In this document: positions 10,583 to 21,022 of the stretch, one piece after another
Layout of the letters: every line of letters begins with the position of its first letter
Numbering within the stretch: position 1 is the first letter of the stretch
Source: Polytrichum commune
Taxonomy: Eukaryota; Streptophyta; Polytrichopsida; Polytrichales; Polytrichaceae
Direction: 5' to 3'
DNA length: 64,000 nucleotides
Assembly (NCBI GenBank): GCA_950295325.1
Contig: OX485804.1
Location: forward strand, 23,870,001 to 23,934,000
Notes under the pieces: generated by a model
Told to the model about the DNA's origin: nothing
The model's database searches: none
The model's input: only the letters and a program-made list of their open reading frames with translations
Program-made: the position numbers and the translations under genes

Positions 10583-11282
10583 TCGGGAGCGGACGTATGG
10601 GAACGCTAGAGCGGACGCAGGGGAACTCTAAAGCAGACGTAGGGGAACATGGGGCGGACTTATAGGAACGTTGGAGCGGACGTAAGGGAACATGGAGCGG
10701 ACGGGGGGGAGCGGAAGGGGGGGGGGGCGGGGGGGAGTGGACGGGGGGAACGCGGGAGCGGACTGAGGGGAGCGGACGTAGGGAACGAGGGGGCGGATGT
10801 AGGGAACGAGAGGGCGGACGTTTGGGAACGGGTGCGGACGGGGGTGGGAACGGGTGCGGATTGGGGGGGAACGGGCGCGGAAGGGAGGGAACGGGTGCGG
10901 ACGGGGGTGGGAACGGGCGCGGAAGGGGGTGGGAACGGGCGCGGAAGGGAGGGAACGGGTGCGGACTGGGGGGAACGCGGGGGGCGGACGTTTGGGAACG
11001 GGTGCGGACGGGGGCGGGAACGGGTGCGGACTGGGGGGGAACGGGCGCGGACGGGAGGGAACAGGTGCGGACTGGGGGGGAACGCGGGCGCGGACGGAGG
11101 GGAACGAGTGCGGACGGGAGGGAACAGGTGCGGACTGGGGGGGAACGCGGGCGCGGACGTAGGGGAACGAGTGCGGACGGGGGCGGGAACGGGTGCGGAC
11201 TGGGAGGGGAATGGGCGCGGACTGGGAGGGGAACGGGCGCGGACGGGTGCGAACAGGGTGGGAACGGGGAGCGGATGGAGGG
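10583..11282. repeat. internal GC-rich GCGGACGGGGGAAC array
   Basis: About 700 bp of 14-20-bp units built on GCGGACGGGGGGAAC or GCGGACTGGGGGGAAC, all in one orientation. It ends 2 bp before a TATA box. Long open frames on both strands here are products of the repeat. Confidence 0.9.
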
Positions 11283-11283
11283 G

Positions 11284-11291
11284 TATATAAG
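11284..11291 (+). promoter_or_regulatory. TATA box of the coiled-coil/RING-like gene
   Basis: TATATAAG directly adjoins the internal GC-rich array. The first in-frame ATG is at 11757, about 470 bp on, so the leader probably contains an intron. A 'gatttccag' acceptor-like site lies just before that ATG. Confidence 0.65.
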
Positions 11292-11756
11292 TGGAGGGGA
11301 CCACTTACATATCCCACTCCACTCCTTGTGGGCGCCCGGACGACCCTCCTCTACTACAGAGTGCGGGGTTTAGCGGGGTGCTCGGAGGAGTTAAGGATCC
11401 TTTTTTTGGGATCCTTTTATATTTTTTTAATGACCTGTTTGTGGGTGTGATCCACATGGACCCGTTCCCTTGTAACGTGGCATATTGCCTTTTTGGCATA
11501 TTCCTTGTGACGCGCCCAGTCAACTGGCCTCTGCGTGAGCGCTGGTAGCGGGGTGCTCGAAGGGTGTGCTGAATTTTTGTACTTTAATTTTTAACGACAT
11601 TTTTGAACTAATTCCACAGCAACACTATTTTGAAGTGTATGCTTGGATGTTTTGTAGCACTATTATGAAGTGCAATTAATAATTTAAAAATTAGAGTTTA
11701 GATTAGAATTAGAAACTACAATTTGGGTGGATCCGGCAAGTGAAGGATTTCCAGAC

Positions 11757-14029
11757 ATGGCAAGTGGAGGATCTGGAGACATGGCAAGTGGGGGATCAGG
11801 TTGTCACAGATCACATGTACGCAAGGCCGCTGGGTTGGAGTGGGATGTTTATGATGACAACACCCAAAAAGCCAGGGCAGGTTGGGAGAATGTACCACAA
11901 CCGTGGTCAGTGAAGACTACAATGCAGTACGTGGGCTTCCCTCACTTTGATCGGTTGTGGCCAAGACCTTGTCACGAGCGACATTGCAAGGCCATCAGTG
12001 CGAGTTATATGCAGCTTGATGACGTGGAGGCAAAATGGAGATTCCTAACGATATTTAGAAGTATCTCCAATTTGGATAGATGGCCCAAGAGTGCAATTCC
12101 AAAGTCGGTGGCGTGTATGATGTATGCGGAGCACGTGTTGCGAGTTAGGGTGGATTGGTCAAGTTTGGCTACCCTGCATGGTCAAAAATTTGGGGATATT
12201 GGAATTGCATTCACTAAATGCACAGTTCCAGATATTCCATACACTCCCGTTCCGGAGTGGTTCAGGAGGAATCCTCGACTAGTGGACGAGCCTGGGGCCC
12301 CAATCCAGAGGGTTGGGAACCAAAAAAGCCACGTAATCGTAAACAACCAGCCAATGACGTGGAGATGGCCATCGAGGAGGCGTTTGAGCATATGGATGAG
12401 GGCATGGAGGCAAATGTCGAGGTTAACAACCTGATCAACGACGTGGTTAACGAGGTCCTAGACGAGGTAAACCTTGGTGAACATGGAGCGGACCCGACGG
12501 AGAGCAGAATGGAGGAATTGCGTAAACAACATGCGTTGGAAATTCGTGAGTATAAAACGATGATTTTCGAGTTGGAAAATCGAGTTGCAACACTTACGAT
12601 GGGGGAGGCTAGCAGTTCAAGTAGTACACCAATTAACCTTCAGTCTTTAGAAGCAGAGAGGGACGCAGCTTTACAGGAGGCCAAGATTGCAAAGTCACAA
12701 GCTCTGGAGGTATGTATGAGGAATGAAGTAATGCGAGGAAAGATGGAGGCTTTGCAAAAGGAGGTGGTGGACATGCAACAACAACTTCAAGTGGTCAATG
12801 AAGTGGTTGTTGATCACGAAGCCAAGATTGGCGGACTGGAGGAGCAGAATGCAAGGTTGAAGAAATTTCTGTTGGATGCGATTGTGGAGCGCAAAAATAT
12901 GAGGACAAGCACATTGGTTGCTATGGCCAAGGCTCATCAATTTGAAGCTGAGTTCGAGAGCATCCAGAAACAATGGAACCGCAATCAGAGAATGCGGAAT
13001 ATGATGCTCACGTCATGGCCAGAAGATGAGCAGATGTACCCTAGTAGGTGGGATATGGATAATGAGTGGACAATGCCAAACGGGAGCATCGATTGGCGTC
13101 AAGTGACCGACCCAGATCACCATTGGAATGTGACCCAAGTGCATGAATATCCATTCCGCATGAAGGGTGAGTTGTTATGGCCAAATCCACATACAATGGT
13201 CTTCGACGGAACCGCATGTGCGATTTGCCAATGTCCATTTGGCCCAGAGGGATGCTATCAAGTTGGATCATGTGGGGCCCAATTCCATCCACAATGTCTT
13301 ATAGGGAATATGATCAAGAAATGCCAATGTCCTCATTGCAGATCACCCTTCCACCCTCGTTTGTACCTCCAATTTGGCCTTCGGGATTACATGCCTAACG
13401 TCTGGGTATTAAAGCCATGGGACTTTCCCTTCGATCTTCAAGAGTTTGATGGGGAGAATGTTGACTAGAGTTGGTTATACAATTGTGCCAAGGTTGAGCT
13501 ATGGCACGAGAACAGAGATGGCGACTGGACACGGAATGCACGTCAAATTTTGTATGTTGCAGACGAGTTGTATCCCAACAAGCCCCCCGATCATGGCTTG
13601 AAAAGATTTTTGTACCAAACTCTTGAATGGCATTGGGATTCAACCAGCAGACAATTAAAGAGAGGCATTCATCCTCCTTGGTACAATGCAGCAGGTCTCG
13701 AATCAGTATCGGAGCATGATTTGGAAGAAGATGCAGATGACATGCCTACGGAACGGGATCCGAGATATGAATTGCAGTTAGAGGTGGGGTACCACAAGAA
13801 CAGGCTGCAGTTGGTTGCAATTGATGCACTCTTGCATAGAATTGCGGATGATGCGGTATTGAGATGGCTAAATGGTGGGCCTAGACCACGTAATGCCGTT
13901 CCATTGTCTCCTGGTAGTCGTCCATACTTCACCCGTGGAACAATGCGAAGTATGGAAGCGGGGGAATCATCACGAGCACGACGAGGATCTACTTCAGCTA
14001 GAATAGACCTCGATTCAGATTCGGATTAG
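11757..14029 (+). pseudogene. coiled-coil/RING-like protein, hAT cargo, frameshift and TAG
   Basis: One coding region can be followed over three pieces. From ATG 11757, frame 1 is sensible to about 12300. It continues one base out of frame from about 12300 to TAG 13466-13468, which fits a 1-base deletion near a 'ggggcccc' run. That frame is open again to TAG 14027-14029. The N-terminal quarter has no known domain. The middle (about 12500-13000) is a long coiled coil rich in Glu, Lys and Gln. Then comes a C3HC4-like zinc cluster with CAIC, a Cys, FHPQC and CPHC (about 13215-13345), resembling RING/E3 ligases. The C-terminus is charged and ends in a Ser/Asp-rich tail. A product of this kind might bind or ubiquitinate host proteins, but that is inference. 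The first piece ends soon after the shift and lacks the coiled coil and RING. Confidence 0.65.
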
Positions 14030-14728
14030 GCATTTTTGTACCATGTTTAGGAAGTTGTATAGGAACGGATGAAGACTTTGGACACAATGAACATATTTCA
14101 TGTTCAAAGTATATGTAATATAAAGAGGATTTACCGACAAGTTGTCATTTCTAAGATCGTGTAAAAGATAACATATGGATGCCACATGTTTTAATGTTAT
14201 TCGAAACTTTTAAAAACTTACTTGAATATTAGTAATTCATATGATAGTCTAACCAAAAGTACTATTGACTACATAGTCAATATTGAATACCACATAAAGA
14301 TATAATTATATAAAACGGATAGAAAGGTCCTCAAAAAGAGGATGTCACCAACGAAGCATGTACAATCGAGCAATAGGGGATTGCAATATTTATAAAAGCA
14401 TATTCTTTAAGAAGCTCAATAAATAAACATAAAACTCCATTCACAGTAAGAATTATACAAAATAGTAATTAATAAAGGCATAACATGTTATTGGAGATTA
14501 ATTGCAATGCTAAGTTGACAACCATATTGTATTTTAAATTTTTTTAAAAACATGCAATAAATAATTTTATTACTATAATAAAATGTTACAACTTCGAAAG
14601 TAACGTTCGCTTTGTGGTCTAAATGTCTTACCGAAGGCCCTAAGGTTGTAACTTGTATCAATTTTGACGTAAGTAATAAATTATGGGAGTACGTGGGAGC
14701 ACTGAAATACCACATTTGTGCAAAACCA
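14030..14728. other. AT-rich spacer between convergent genes of the hAT
   Basis: About 700 bp of AT-rich sequence between the 3' ends of the coiled-coil/RING-like gene (plus) and the transposase gene (minus). No gene is seen. It probably contains both polyadenylation regions. Confidence 0.6.
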
Positions 14729-17700
14729 TTACGTTCGAATCCGTACTGTGGGATCATTTGCTTCGACACATCTTGGGTCCTCTTCAGACTCGTCTGTGCT
14801 GCAATCATCATCCGTTTGGGGAGTCGCGCTCCGAAGATGCAACTCTCGGTCACGTTGTGAGAAAATTATCTTCTTGGTCGGCCGGGAGCCCTCTGCATCC
14901 TGTATGCCATTTTCATCTAGATGTGGTCTACCCTCATCTTCATTGTAGTCTTCAGCAGTAAACGGAAGCGATCTTCCCTGATACCTCTTCCTAGTTCGTT
15001 TGACACCTCTCGTAGTTCTCTGACGCCATCCACCCGTACCACGACTTGAGTGCACTTCATCTCTACTTCCATCTATAAAAACATCCCCCGTTGTACTTCC
15101 GCCTCCAACTCCAAGGCCACCTGTTCCATTGGATTGACTGTGTGGAAGTGAAACTGATGCGAATGGAATTGCAATTGGTATGTTCTCAACAACATGTCGA
15201 CGAACAGATTGACGACGTGGCGACTCTGTAGTAACATTTCTTGAAACATTGTGTATAGCAACCAAAGTAGCACCCACCACAGTTGTACGTGAAACACCCA
15301 ATCTAGAAGTATGGGCAATACTTCGAGTGAGAGGACGACGTTGACCTTGTGCATGCACTTGCACCGTAGAGGTTGATGCAGTTCTTTGAAGAGCACGGAA
15401 TCGAGTTGTAGGTATTTCAAGAACATTGGGCGTTTGATCTTCTATACGATGGTTGGATATGAGGGAGGCGTCCATGGATTCAGAATGTACTCGGGCTGGA
15501 AGTGGATCCTGTTGAACGTGCGTTGGCTCATTTGCGGATAGTACATTGTCACCTTCACCAAAAGAAAGAGAATCGCTCCGAGGTTGCAAGGAATCTACTT
15601 CAATTCCTACATTCTCACTTGCCCCCATAGCAACATTATGGGCAGGGCGAAACCCTTGTCCAGTGTGGAGAGTTTCAAAAGGCGGTCCTCCAATAGACCC
15701 CTCATGATCGTCATGCATTCCGTCGTTATGTTGGGGGACATCCGGTTCATCAAAATCAAACACCCCAAGGTTTCCATCACTACCATTGCCATCCTCATCT
15801 TCTGAATCATGATTCTCGGAATCGAGGTCATCCAAATCAAAGTCGATGTCATCAACATTGTTGTCATCATCATTTCCGGCCCTATCATTTGGATCCACGT
15901 TATCTTCGTTGTCATCTTCTTCGTCAAGGTCATCGTCAGAATGGACCTCATTCAATTCGTACCATTGCGTAGGTCTTGTGTCGCAACCCTTGCTAGCCCC
16001 CTTAACAACCTTGCCAATTTGCAATTCTAGCAAAGGCTACGAGTCGCTAACCCTTCGCATTCCGCCATGCTAATGGATAGCTCCTCTTACCCCGGACCAA
16101 TAGTTCATAGGAGGGAACCAACCCTCCTACTTTGCTTTCGGGACTCACCCCTTAATCGGTAACCCATTTCCCCAATGTGGACTTCCATCCATGGAAGTCC
16201 AATCCTATGTTGATCATCGCGTTGCCGGAGCAACACTACAACAACCCGAAGCATACTAGGCAACTATGGCCTCACAATAGGCCAAAGCCCATGGAGGCCT
16301 TGCCGTTCGGCCTCGGGTGGGTGAGGCCACACCACCTCACCCATATAAGCCTCTAGGACTTCACGCGGGGCCCCTACCCCACCGTCAACCAACCTCTTGT
16401 CTCTCTACCAAGAGTTGGGGCCAAGTGGACATTTTCCCTTAGCTGCTGGGCCTAGAACCCACCCTGCAGCTTCAGACCATCATAACTTCCTTGTATGATG
16501 TCTGATCATAACCACCAACCACTCCATCTTCATCTACGTTTCACGTAGATGCCGATGGACTCCTCACTTGCCCCATTCGGGCAAGTGGTGACGAAGTTAT
16601 GCCTGTTTGAACCTTGGCAGTCCCGGGAATCACTCCCAGGCACTGCTGTACCAGGGCGCTGTCCCGGGACAGCACCCCACTCAAATGGCCATAACTCCTA
16701 GCTCACACCTCCGATTGAGGTGATCTTGAGCATTCTAGAATCACCACGCCATGAGCTACGCATAGCTCATGGCCTTACCCTTGTGCCTCCTAGTCTTCGT
16801 GGATGGGAGGCGTTCCCAACGCCCGGGGACCTCACCCACACTAGGATCACTTGGGCCCTCTCACCAACGGCGCCACAAGTCCCGGGTGTCACTCCGGGGT
16901 CCCCCTTGTGCCCATGGTGTTTCGGGCACTCCTCATGGAGAGGTGCGCGACATCTTGGGCCCCTCCAATGTCGAATGAGCCTACTATTGGTATATATGTA
17001 GACGAGGTCCTCGGCACGACTATGCTTCAAGCGATTGCGACTCTTGTTGTGAACATATGAGTACATGCGGATGCGGAACATACTTGTGCAAGGATACGTC
17101 TTGCTATTGTTTGGAGGGCTTTAGCTCCACCTCCCATTGCATCCCACCATTCATGGAGAGGTGCGGCATGCACGCTCGAGTCAGTAGAATCAGCAAAAGG
17201 CCCTCGATTTTCAAGGAAATCTTGGTACTGGTGGAGGATTTGGACATAAGTGTCCTCATCTTGAGCAAGCCTGCGAAGAACTCGATTTAGGATTGTCCTC
17301 GAATTATCATCCTCATGGAGTGGGGCCCAACCACGTAGAAGCGGATTTAACATCGCTCCAGCCCAATGTAGATCATTCAACATCAACCTCCATCTATTTT
17401 GAAACGTTAGCATAGCATTTGCAGCAAGCTCAGGGCTTAAGCGAAATGGAGGTTTACTGAATCCACGAATATGGGTTTGTAAATCATGCATGACCCTCCA
17501 AGCCATTCCCATTGCAGGCGCCTTGCCATCAAATACACGAAGAGCTTTAACAACCGGGATCACCATATACAAGAAATTTTCGCACGTGTTCCAGAATCCA
17601 TCAGAACGTATAAAGCTTCGCACAGCAGAGCCCTTCATGTAAGAGGTGCGAGATCTCTTCCTCATATCACGCTAAACCACCATTCTTTCCAAAGCATTGC

Positions 17701-18865
17701 GTACTTGAAGAAGACGATCTATCATGATGAAGTTCGTTGCAAAACGGGTCTCTACAGGTAGGAGGAGTGAGAGATTTGGTGACAACCTCCGGAATATAGC
17801 TTGAGAAGCATGATGGTTTTTGATAAAAACACAAATATGGCGCGCCTTTTTTACCAACTTTTTCACCCATTCCTCCTTCCCCCAATCTTCTAAGAGGAGA
17901 TCTAGGCAATGCGCAGCACATCCTTGAAAATATAGATCGGGATTTGCTTGAATCAAGTCGCGAGCAGCGGAGGCCATAACTGGGGCATTGTCGGTGCAAA
18001 TCTGGACCACATTATGTCGACCAACATTTTCCACAAATGGTTGAATTTGAGCAGCAACGTATACATGATCCTTGTGATTTCCCGTGGTATCAATGGTACC
18101 CAAGAAAACATCTCCCTTTGTGCCGCATTGGAGAACGTTTAGGAGAGGTCGGTTTTGCACGTTGTCCCATCCATCACAACATATTGTAACACCGTATTTT
18201 TCAACGGAATTCCCCATCTTCTCCTTCACTTGCCTATCTAGGTCAACCTTTTTATCAGTTAACAACTTCGTACGGATGGCATTGTACGATGGTGGTGTGT
18301 AGGCTGGCATTCGATGACGGGCAGTTTCACGCACAACATGAACAAATGCAGGATGTCTCACAATGTTGAAAGGAATGTTAGCTTCATAAAAAGCCGTTGC
18401 CCATGCTCTATCAAGGAGTTGTTTTGTTGACACATTGAACCCCTCCGTTATGTTGAGTTGACGTAGTTCACGAGGAGGTGTGCCATATATCACAACATCA
18501 GAATGTTGAGTGGATTGGGACATAAGCAAAGGCTCTGTTTCACTAATTACGGAGTCCGCTATAATAGGCTCCAGAGGTACAATATCTGGCACCGGAGAGT
18601 CCTCATTTACAATGCCTACATGTAAGGGCACAATGCCTCCGCAATGTTCAAACAAGACCCTAATATGCGGGGGTACCATCCTACATGTGGAAACATCACA
18701 AGCACCCCCTACAGGAGGTCTATAACCAAGGTGGGCCAACATTCTATTTCCTCGGTAAGATATGACGAACGGGCAAAACCTACATTTAACCTGCCTTTGT
18801 GATTTACCGGGAACCATCCCCTTATCCTCGTACCAATGATCCCATGCATCATTTCGGCGTGGCAT
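14729..18865 (-). pseudogene. hAT transposase (BED, DUF659, hAT-C), triply broken
   Basis: The start is taken at ATG 18865, just after an acceptor-like ttgtatttgcag. The N-terminus has a BED-type zinc finger (WYEDKG, then CRFC, HL and a later Cys). The DUF659/RNase-H-like core shows CCDGWDN and ICTDNAP, which contain the expected catalytic aspartates, then CAAHCLDLLLEDW. The C-terminal dimerisation region shows HEWWDAMGG and CSASAC, followed in another frame by YSYVHNKSRNRL. A long acidic tail ends at TAA 14729. Three lesions are present: in-frame TAG at 17672-17674, a frameshift near 17075, and a solo LTR at 15979-16952. Removing the LTR with one 5-bp duplication restores the frame exactly. 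This is the transposase of the element whose ends are at 3274 and 19638. It cannot make an intact product as it stands. Confidence 0.88.
15979..16952. mobile_element. solo LTR, copy 1 (TSD TCTTG)
   Basis: This 974-bp unit starts TGTCGCAACCC and ends GTGCGCGACA (TG...CA, with a short TGTCGC/GCGACA inverted end). It is flanked by the direct 5-bp duplication TCTTG (15974-15978 and 16953-16957). It is nearly identical, in inverse orientation, to 26305-27277. No coding region or primer-binding site adjoins it, so it is a solo LTR. It interrupts the acidic C-terminal part of the hAT transposase. Short open frames inside are without meaning. Confidence 0.93.
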
Positions 18866-19094
18866 GACTTCAACAAAACCTGCAAATACAAACAAGTTAG
18901 AGCAAGTAACTTTGATCGCATACTAGGTCATGTTCAAGAGTGCCACAAGGGCAACCCTAATTCACAGTCACTAGATTGGACAAAGTATCCTCTGCATTCG
19001 GGTCTCACGCATTCAATCCTCACTCCTCAAAGGAGAATCAAAAGACTTGAGACACACTATGTCAGTGGAGGCAAAAATGGCACCTTGAACCCTC

Positions 19095-19102
19095 AATTTA
19101 TA
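19095..19102 (-). promoter_or_regulatory. TATA box of the hAT transposase gene
   Basis: TATAAATT on the minus strand lies 10 bp inside the edge of the right-hand GC-rich array and about 230 bp before the transposase ATG. This repeats the array, TATA, gene order seen twice on the plus strand. Confidence 0.65.
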
Positions 19103-19112
19103 GTATTCGAAT

Positions 19113-19411
19113 CGGACGGGGGAGCGGACGGAAGGGGGGGGGGGGACCGGACGGAGGGGGGGGGGGGACCGGACGGGGGGGCGGACGGGGGAGCGGACGG
19201 GGGAGCGGAAAGGGGAGCGGACGGGGGAGCGGAAGGGGGAGCGGACGGACGGGGAAGCGGACGGACGGGGAAGCGGACGGAGGGGGGGGGGCAGACGGGA
19301 GAGGGGGGGAGCGGACGGGGTTGGGAACGGGAGCGGACGGGGATTGTGAACGGGAACGGGGGCGAACGGGGGTTGGGAACGGAGGCGGACGGGGGGGCGG
19401 ACGGGCTCTAG
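19113..19411. repeat. right-hand GC-rich GCGGACGGGG array
   Basis: About 300 bp of 10-18-bp units such as GCGGACGGGGGA and GCGGACGGACGGGGAA. It lies subterminally in the hAT, some 230 bp from the right end, mirroring the array about 275 bp from the left end. It is upstream of the transposase gene. Confidence 0.9.
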
Positions 19412-19549
19412 TAAATTTTTCCCCACTTTACCTTTACTTTGCTGACATGTCATCACACGTGGACATTGTAAATCCTACGTGTCAGAAATGGATTAATGTA
19501 ATTACACAAAAAAATCGGTAAAATTCAAGTCCGTCAGGATAAAGACAGC

Positions 19550-19638
19550 ATCCGGCATAATGTCGTGACGGATACGTGTCGTGACGGCACGACATTATGT
19601 CGGGATTACCCTCCGTCACGACACAATAAACAACCCTG
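19550..19638 (-). repeat. right terminal and subterminal repeat of the 16.4-kb hAT
   Basis: It ends ACAACCCTG, the inverse of the left end, and carries GTCGTGACGG and CCGTCACGAC motifs in both orientations, including CCGTCACGACACAAT at 19612-19626, shared with the left end. Confidence 0.85.
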
Positions 19639-19646
19639 TGATTAAC
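19639..19646. repeat. target-site duplication, right copy (TGATTAAC)
   Basis: Exact repeat of 3266-3273. Its last two bases are the first two of the palindrome core at 19645-19660, so the transposon inserted at the edge of a palindrome. Confidence 0.95.
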
Positions 19647-21022
19647 GAACGCGCGTTCGTAATATCCATTGGGGAAGCAGCCTCTGGATCCATGACCTCC
19701 ACTGGACGCTCCTCCTGAGACGACTGGGTCTGTTGGATGAGCTCCACGTCGTCGTCCCCGCCCAGGTTGAGTCTCTCCATGTGCGCGGACGGATGTCCTT
19801 CCTAGTCAGGGCTCTCCACGACCATCCCACGCGGACCTGCCGAGTCATTGGGGCTCCCCTGCGTTTCCTCCACAATGACCATGTCAGTGTGTTGCGCAGT
19901 GTCATCGCCCCGCCTATCTAGAACCCTTGGGACGACGGTGAAAGAGGCCGTGTCGGTGTCTGTGGGCAGTCCTACCCTTGAAGGGGGAGGGGTGAGGACT
20001 GCTGGACCTGAAGATTCACGAACGCGCGTTCGTAAATCTTCGTCCTCCCTTAGCGCCGCCGTGATTGCATCGTGGGAGGTTGAGGCGGCCGCCGTCACTT
20101 CCGGGGGCAATGGACTTCCCGCCGGCGTTGGGTGTGGCGCTGTTTGGTGGGAAGGCCCTCCTTGGTACATGACTGGAGGTGGGGGCTGTGAGGGGTATCC
20201 TCCAGGGGGGAAGGGGTAAGGTTGCTGGACCGGCGCAGAGAGGCTCTGCATGTTTCTGAGCATCTCGAAGATGGCGTCGGTTTTGGCCGCTGAATCCCTC
20301 AGCTGCTCTTGTAGCCTGGCCAGATGCTTCGCGCTCTCCTCCTGTGCTGCAGCCATCTCCTCCTTCATCTTCGCCTCCAGCTTGGCGTTGAGCTCAGCGA
20401 CGGTGAGTGCCTCCTCCTTCACCCGCTTGTTCTTGTCGTAGTCCACGCCAAGCTCGGCCATGATGTCCATGTCCCCCTCGTCCTCGTCCGAGACCTCGAT
20501 GATTGCTCCCGGCGGCAACTCCATGTATGGAGTCTTCTTCATCCTCCTCCTCGTGTTGCGGAAGAGGTCCAAAGATGGCCGCGAGCGTTGGTCGAGGATG
20601 TCCAGGGTTTCCATCTTCGGAACCACGGCGGGCCTTGGAGACTGTGACGTCGAGCATCTGCCTGGCGTTCCGAAAGGCTCTGCAAGAGATGTTCTCGCGG
20701 GGAGGACGTCCAGGGTTGTCCCCGCGGACGACCCGGTATAACCACCCGGCGTCCCTTGAGGGTCGGGAAAATCCGTCGTTGGCGGCAAGATCCGAAGTGG
20801 GGGTACGTCGAAGGACTGCAAAATGGCGTCCACGTTGGCGGAGGGGGTGGGCTCGTCGTCCTCAGAATCGTGGAATGGTATGCCCTCATCGGTGGGCATA
20901 CTGAAGTCCATCCTGGGGACAGAGATGTCCTTAAGGTCCATCGTCGACGCCTTCGCACGGTGGATCTTGAAGTCTTCTTCGTCGATAGCGTCAACGAATG
21001 TGTTGACTACGAGACCCATCAT
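19639..21022 (-). CDS. exon 3 of split gene: coiled-coil and Pro-rich region, cut by the hAT
   Basis: The exon opens after the acceptor cttctcacag (21023) in phase 0. Its first residues (MGLVVNTFVDAIDEEDF) complete the methyltransferase-like motif begun in exon 2. A Pro-rich acidic stretch, a coiled coil (about residues 1076-1136 of the joined protein) and a Pro/Gly/Gln-rich stretch follow. A TAG at 19802-19804 ends the apparent frame, but beyond it the same frame reads on as sensible acidic coding sequence to the hAT junction. Across the excised hAT it continues for five bases (3265-3261) to a donor, AAAGAG|GTAACT. The restored exon is 1,389 nt, a multiple of three. Two palindromes (19645 and 20018) lie within coding sequence. 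The TAG may be a C-to-T change in CAG, or the natural end of a shorter gene. Confidence 0.65.

Larger units (their letters stand above)
3274..19638. mobile_element. 16.4-kb hAT transposon with three extra genes
   Basis: The element starts CAGGGTTGT and ends ACAACCCTG, a perfect 9-bp terminal inverted repeat of hAT type, and is flanked by the exact 8-bp duplication TGATTAAC. Both subterminal zones contain CCGTCACGACACAAT (about 3349-3363 and 19612-19626). Inside are a minus-strand BED/DUF659 transposase gene (14729-18865) and three plus-strand gene-like units: kinase-like 4770-6686, acidic protein 9566-10126, and coiled-coil/RING-like 11757-14029. GC-rich arrays lie near both ends and once inside. 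It sits in exon 3 of the large ParB-like gene, at the edge of a palindrome. Later damage includes a solo LTR (15979-16952) and stop codons. At 16,365 bp it is several times longer than a typical hAT. The alternative is a composite grown by nested insertion, but no internal hAT-type duplications were found to support that. Confidence 0.92.

Noticed and set aside
12280-12330. Programmed -1 ribosomal frameshift site
   Set aside because: The candidate runs (ggggcccc, caaaaaag) do not form an X-XXY-YYZ heptamer in the incoming frame, so a deletion is simpler.
16720-17001. Open frames within the solo LTRs (also 26173-26537)
   Set aside because: Both LTR copies give short frames in several phases with no domain, and the LTR has no internal region.
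5826-17674. UAG reassigned to glutamine in this genome
   Set aside because: TAG also ends several frames just before poly(A)-like sequence (6684, 14027, 58828), so a general code change does not fit.
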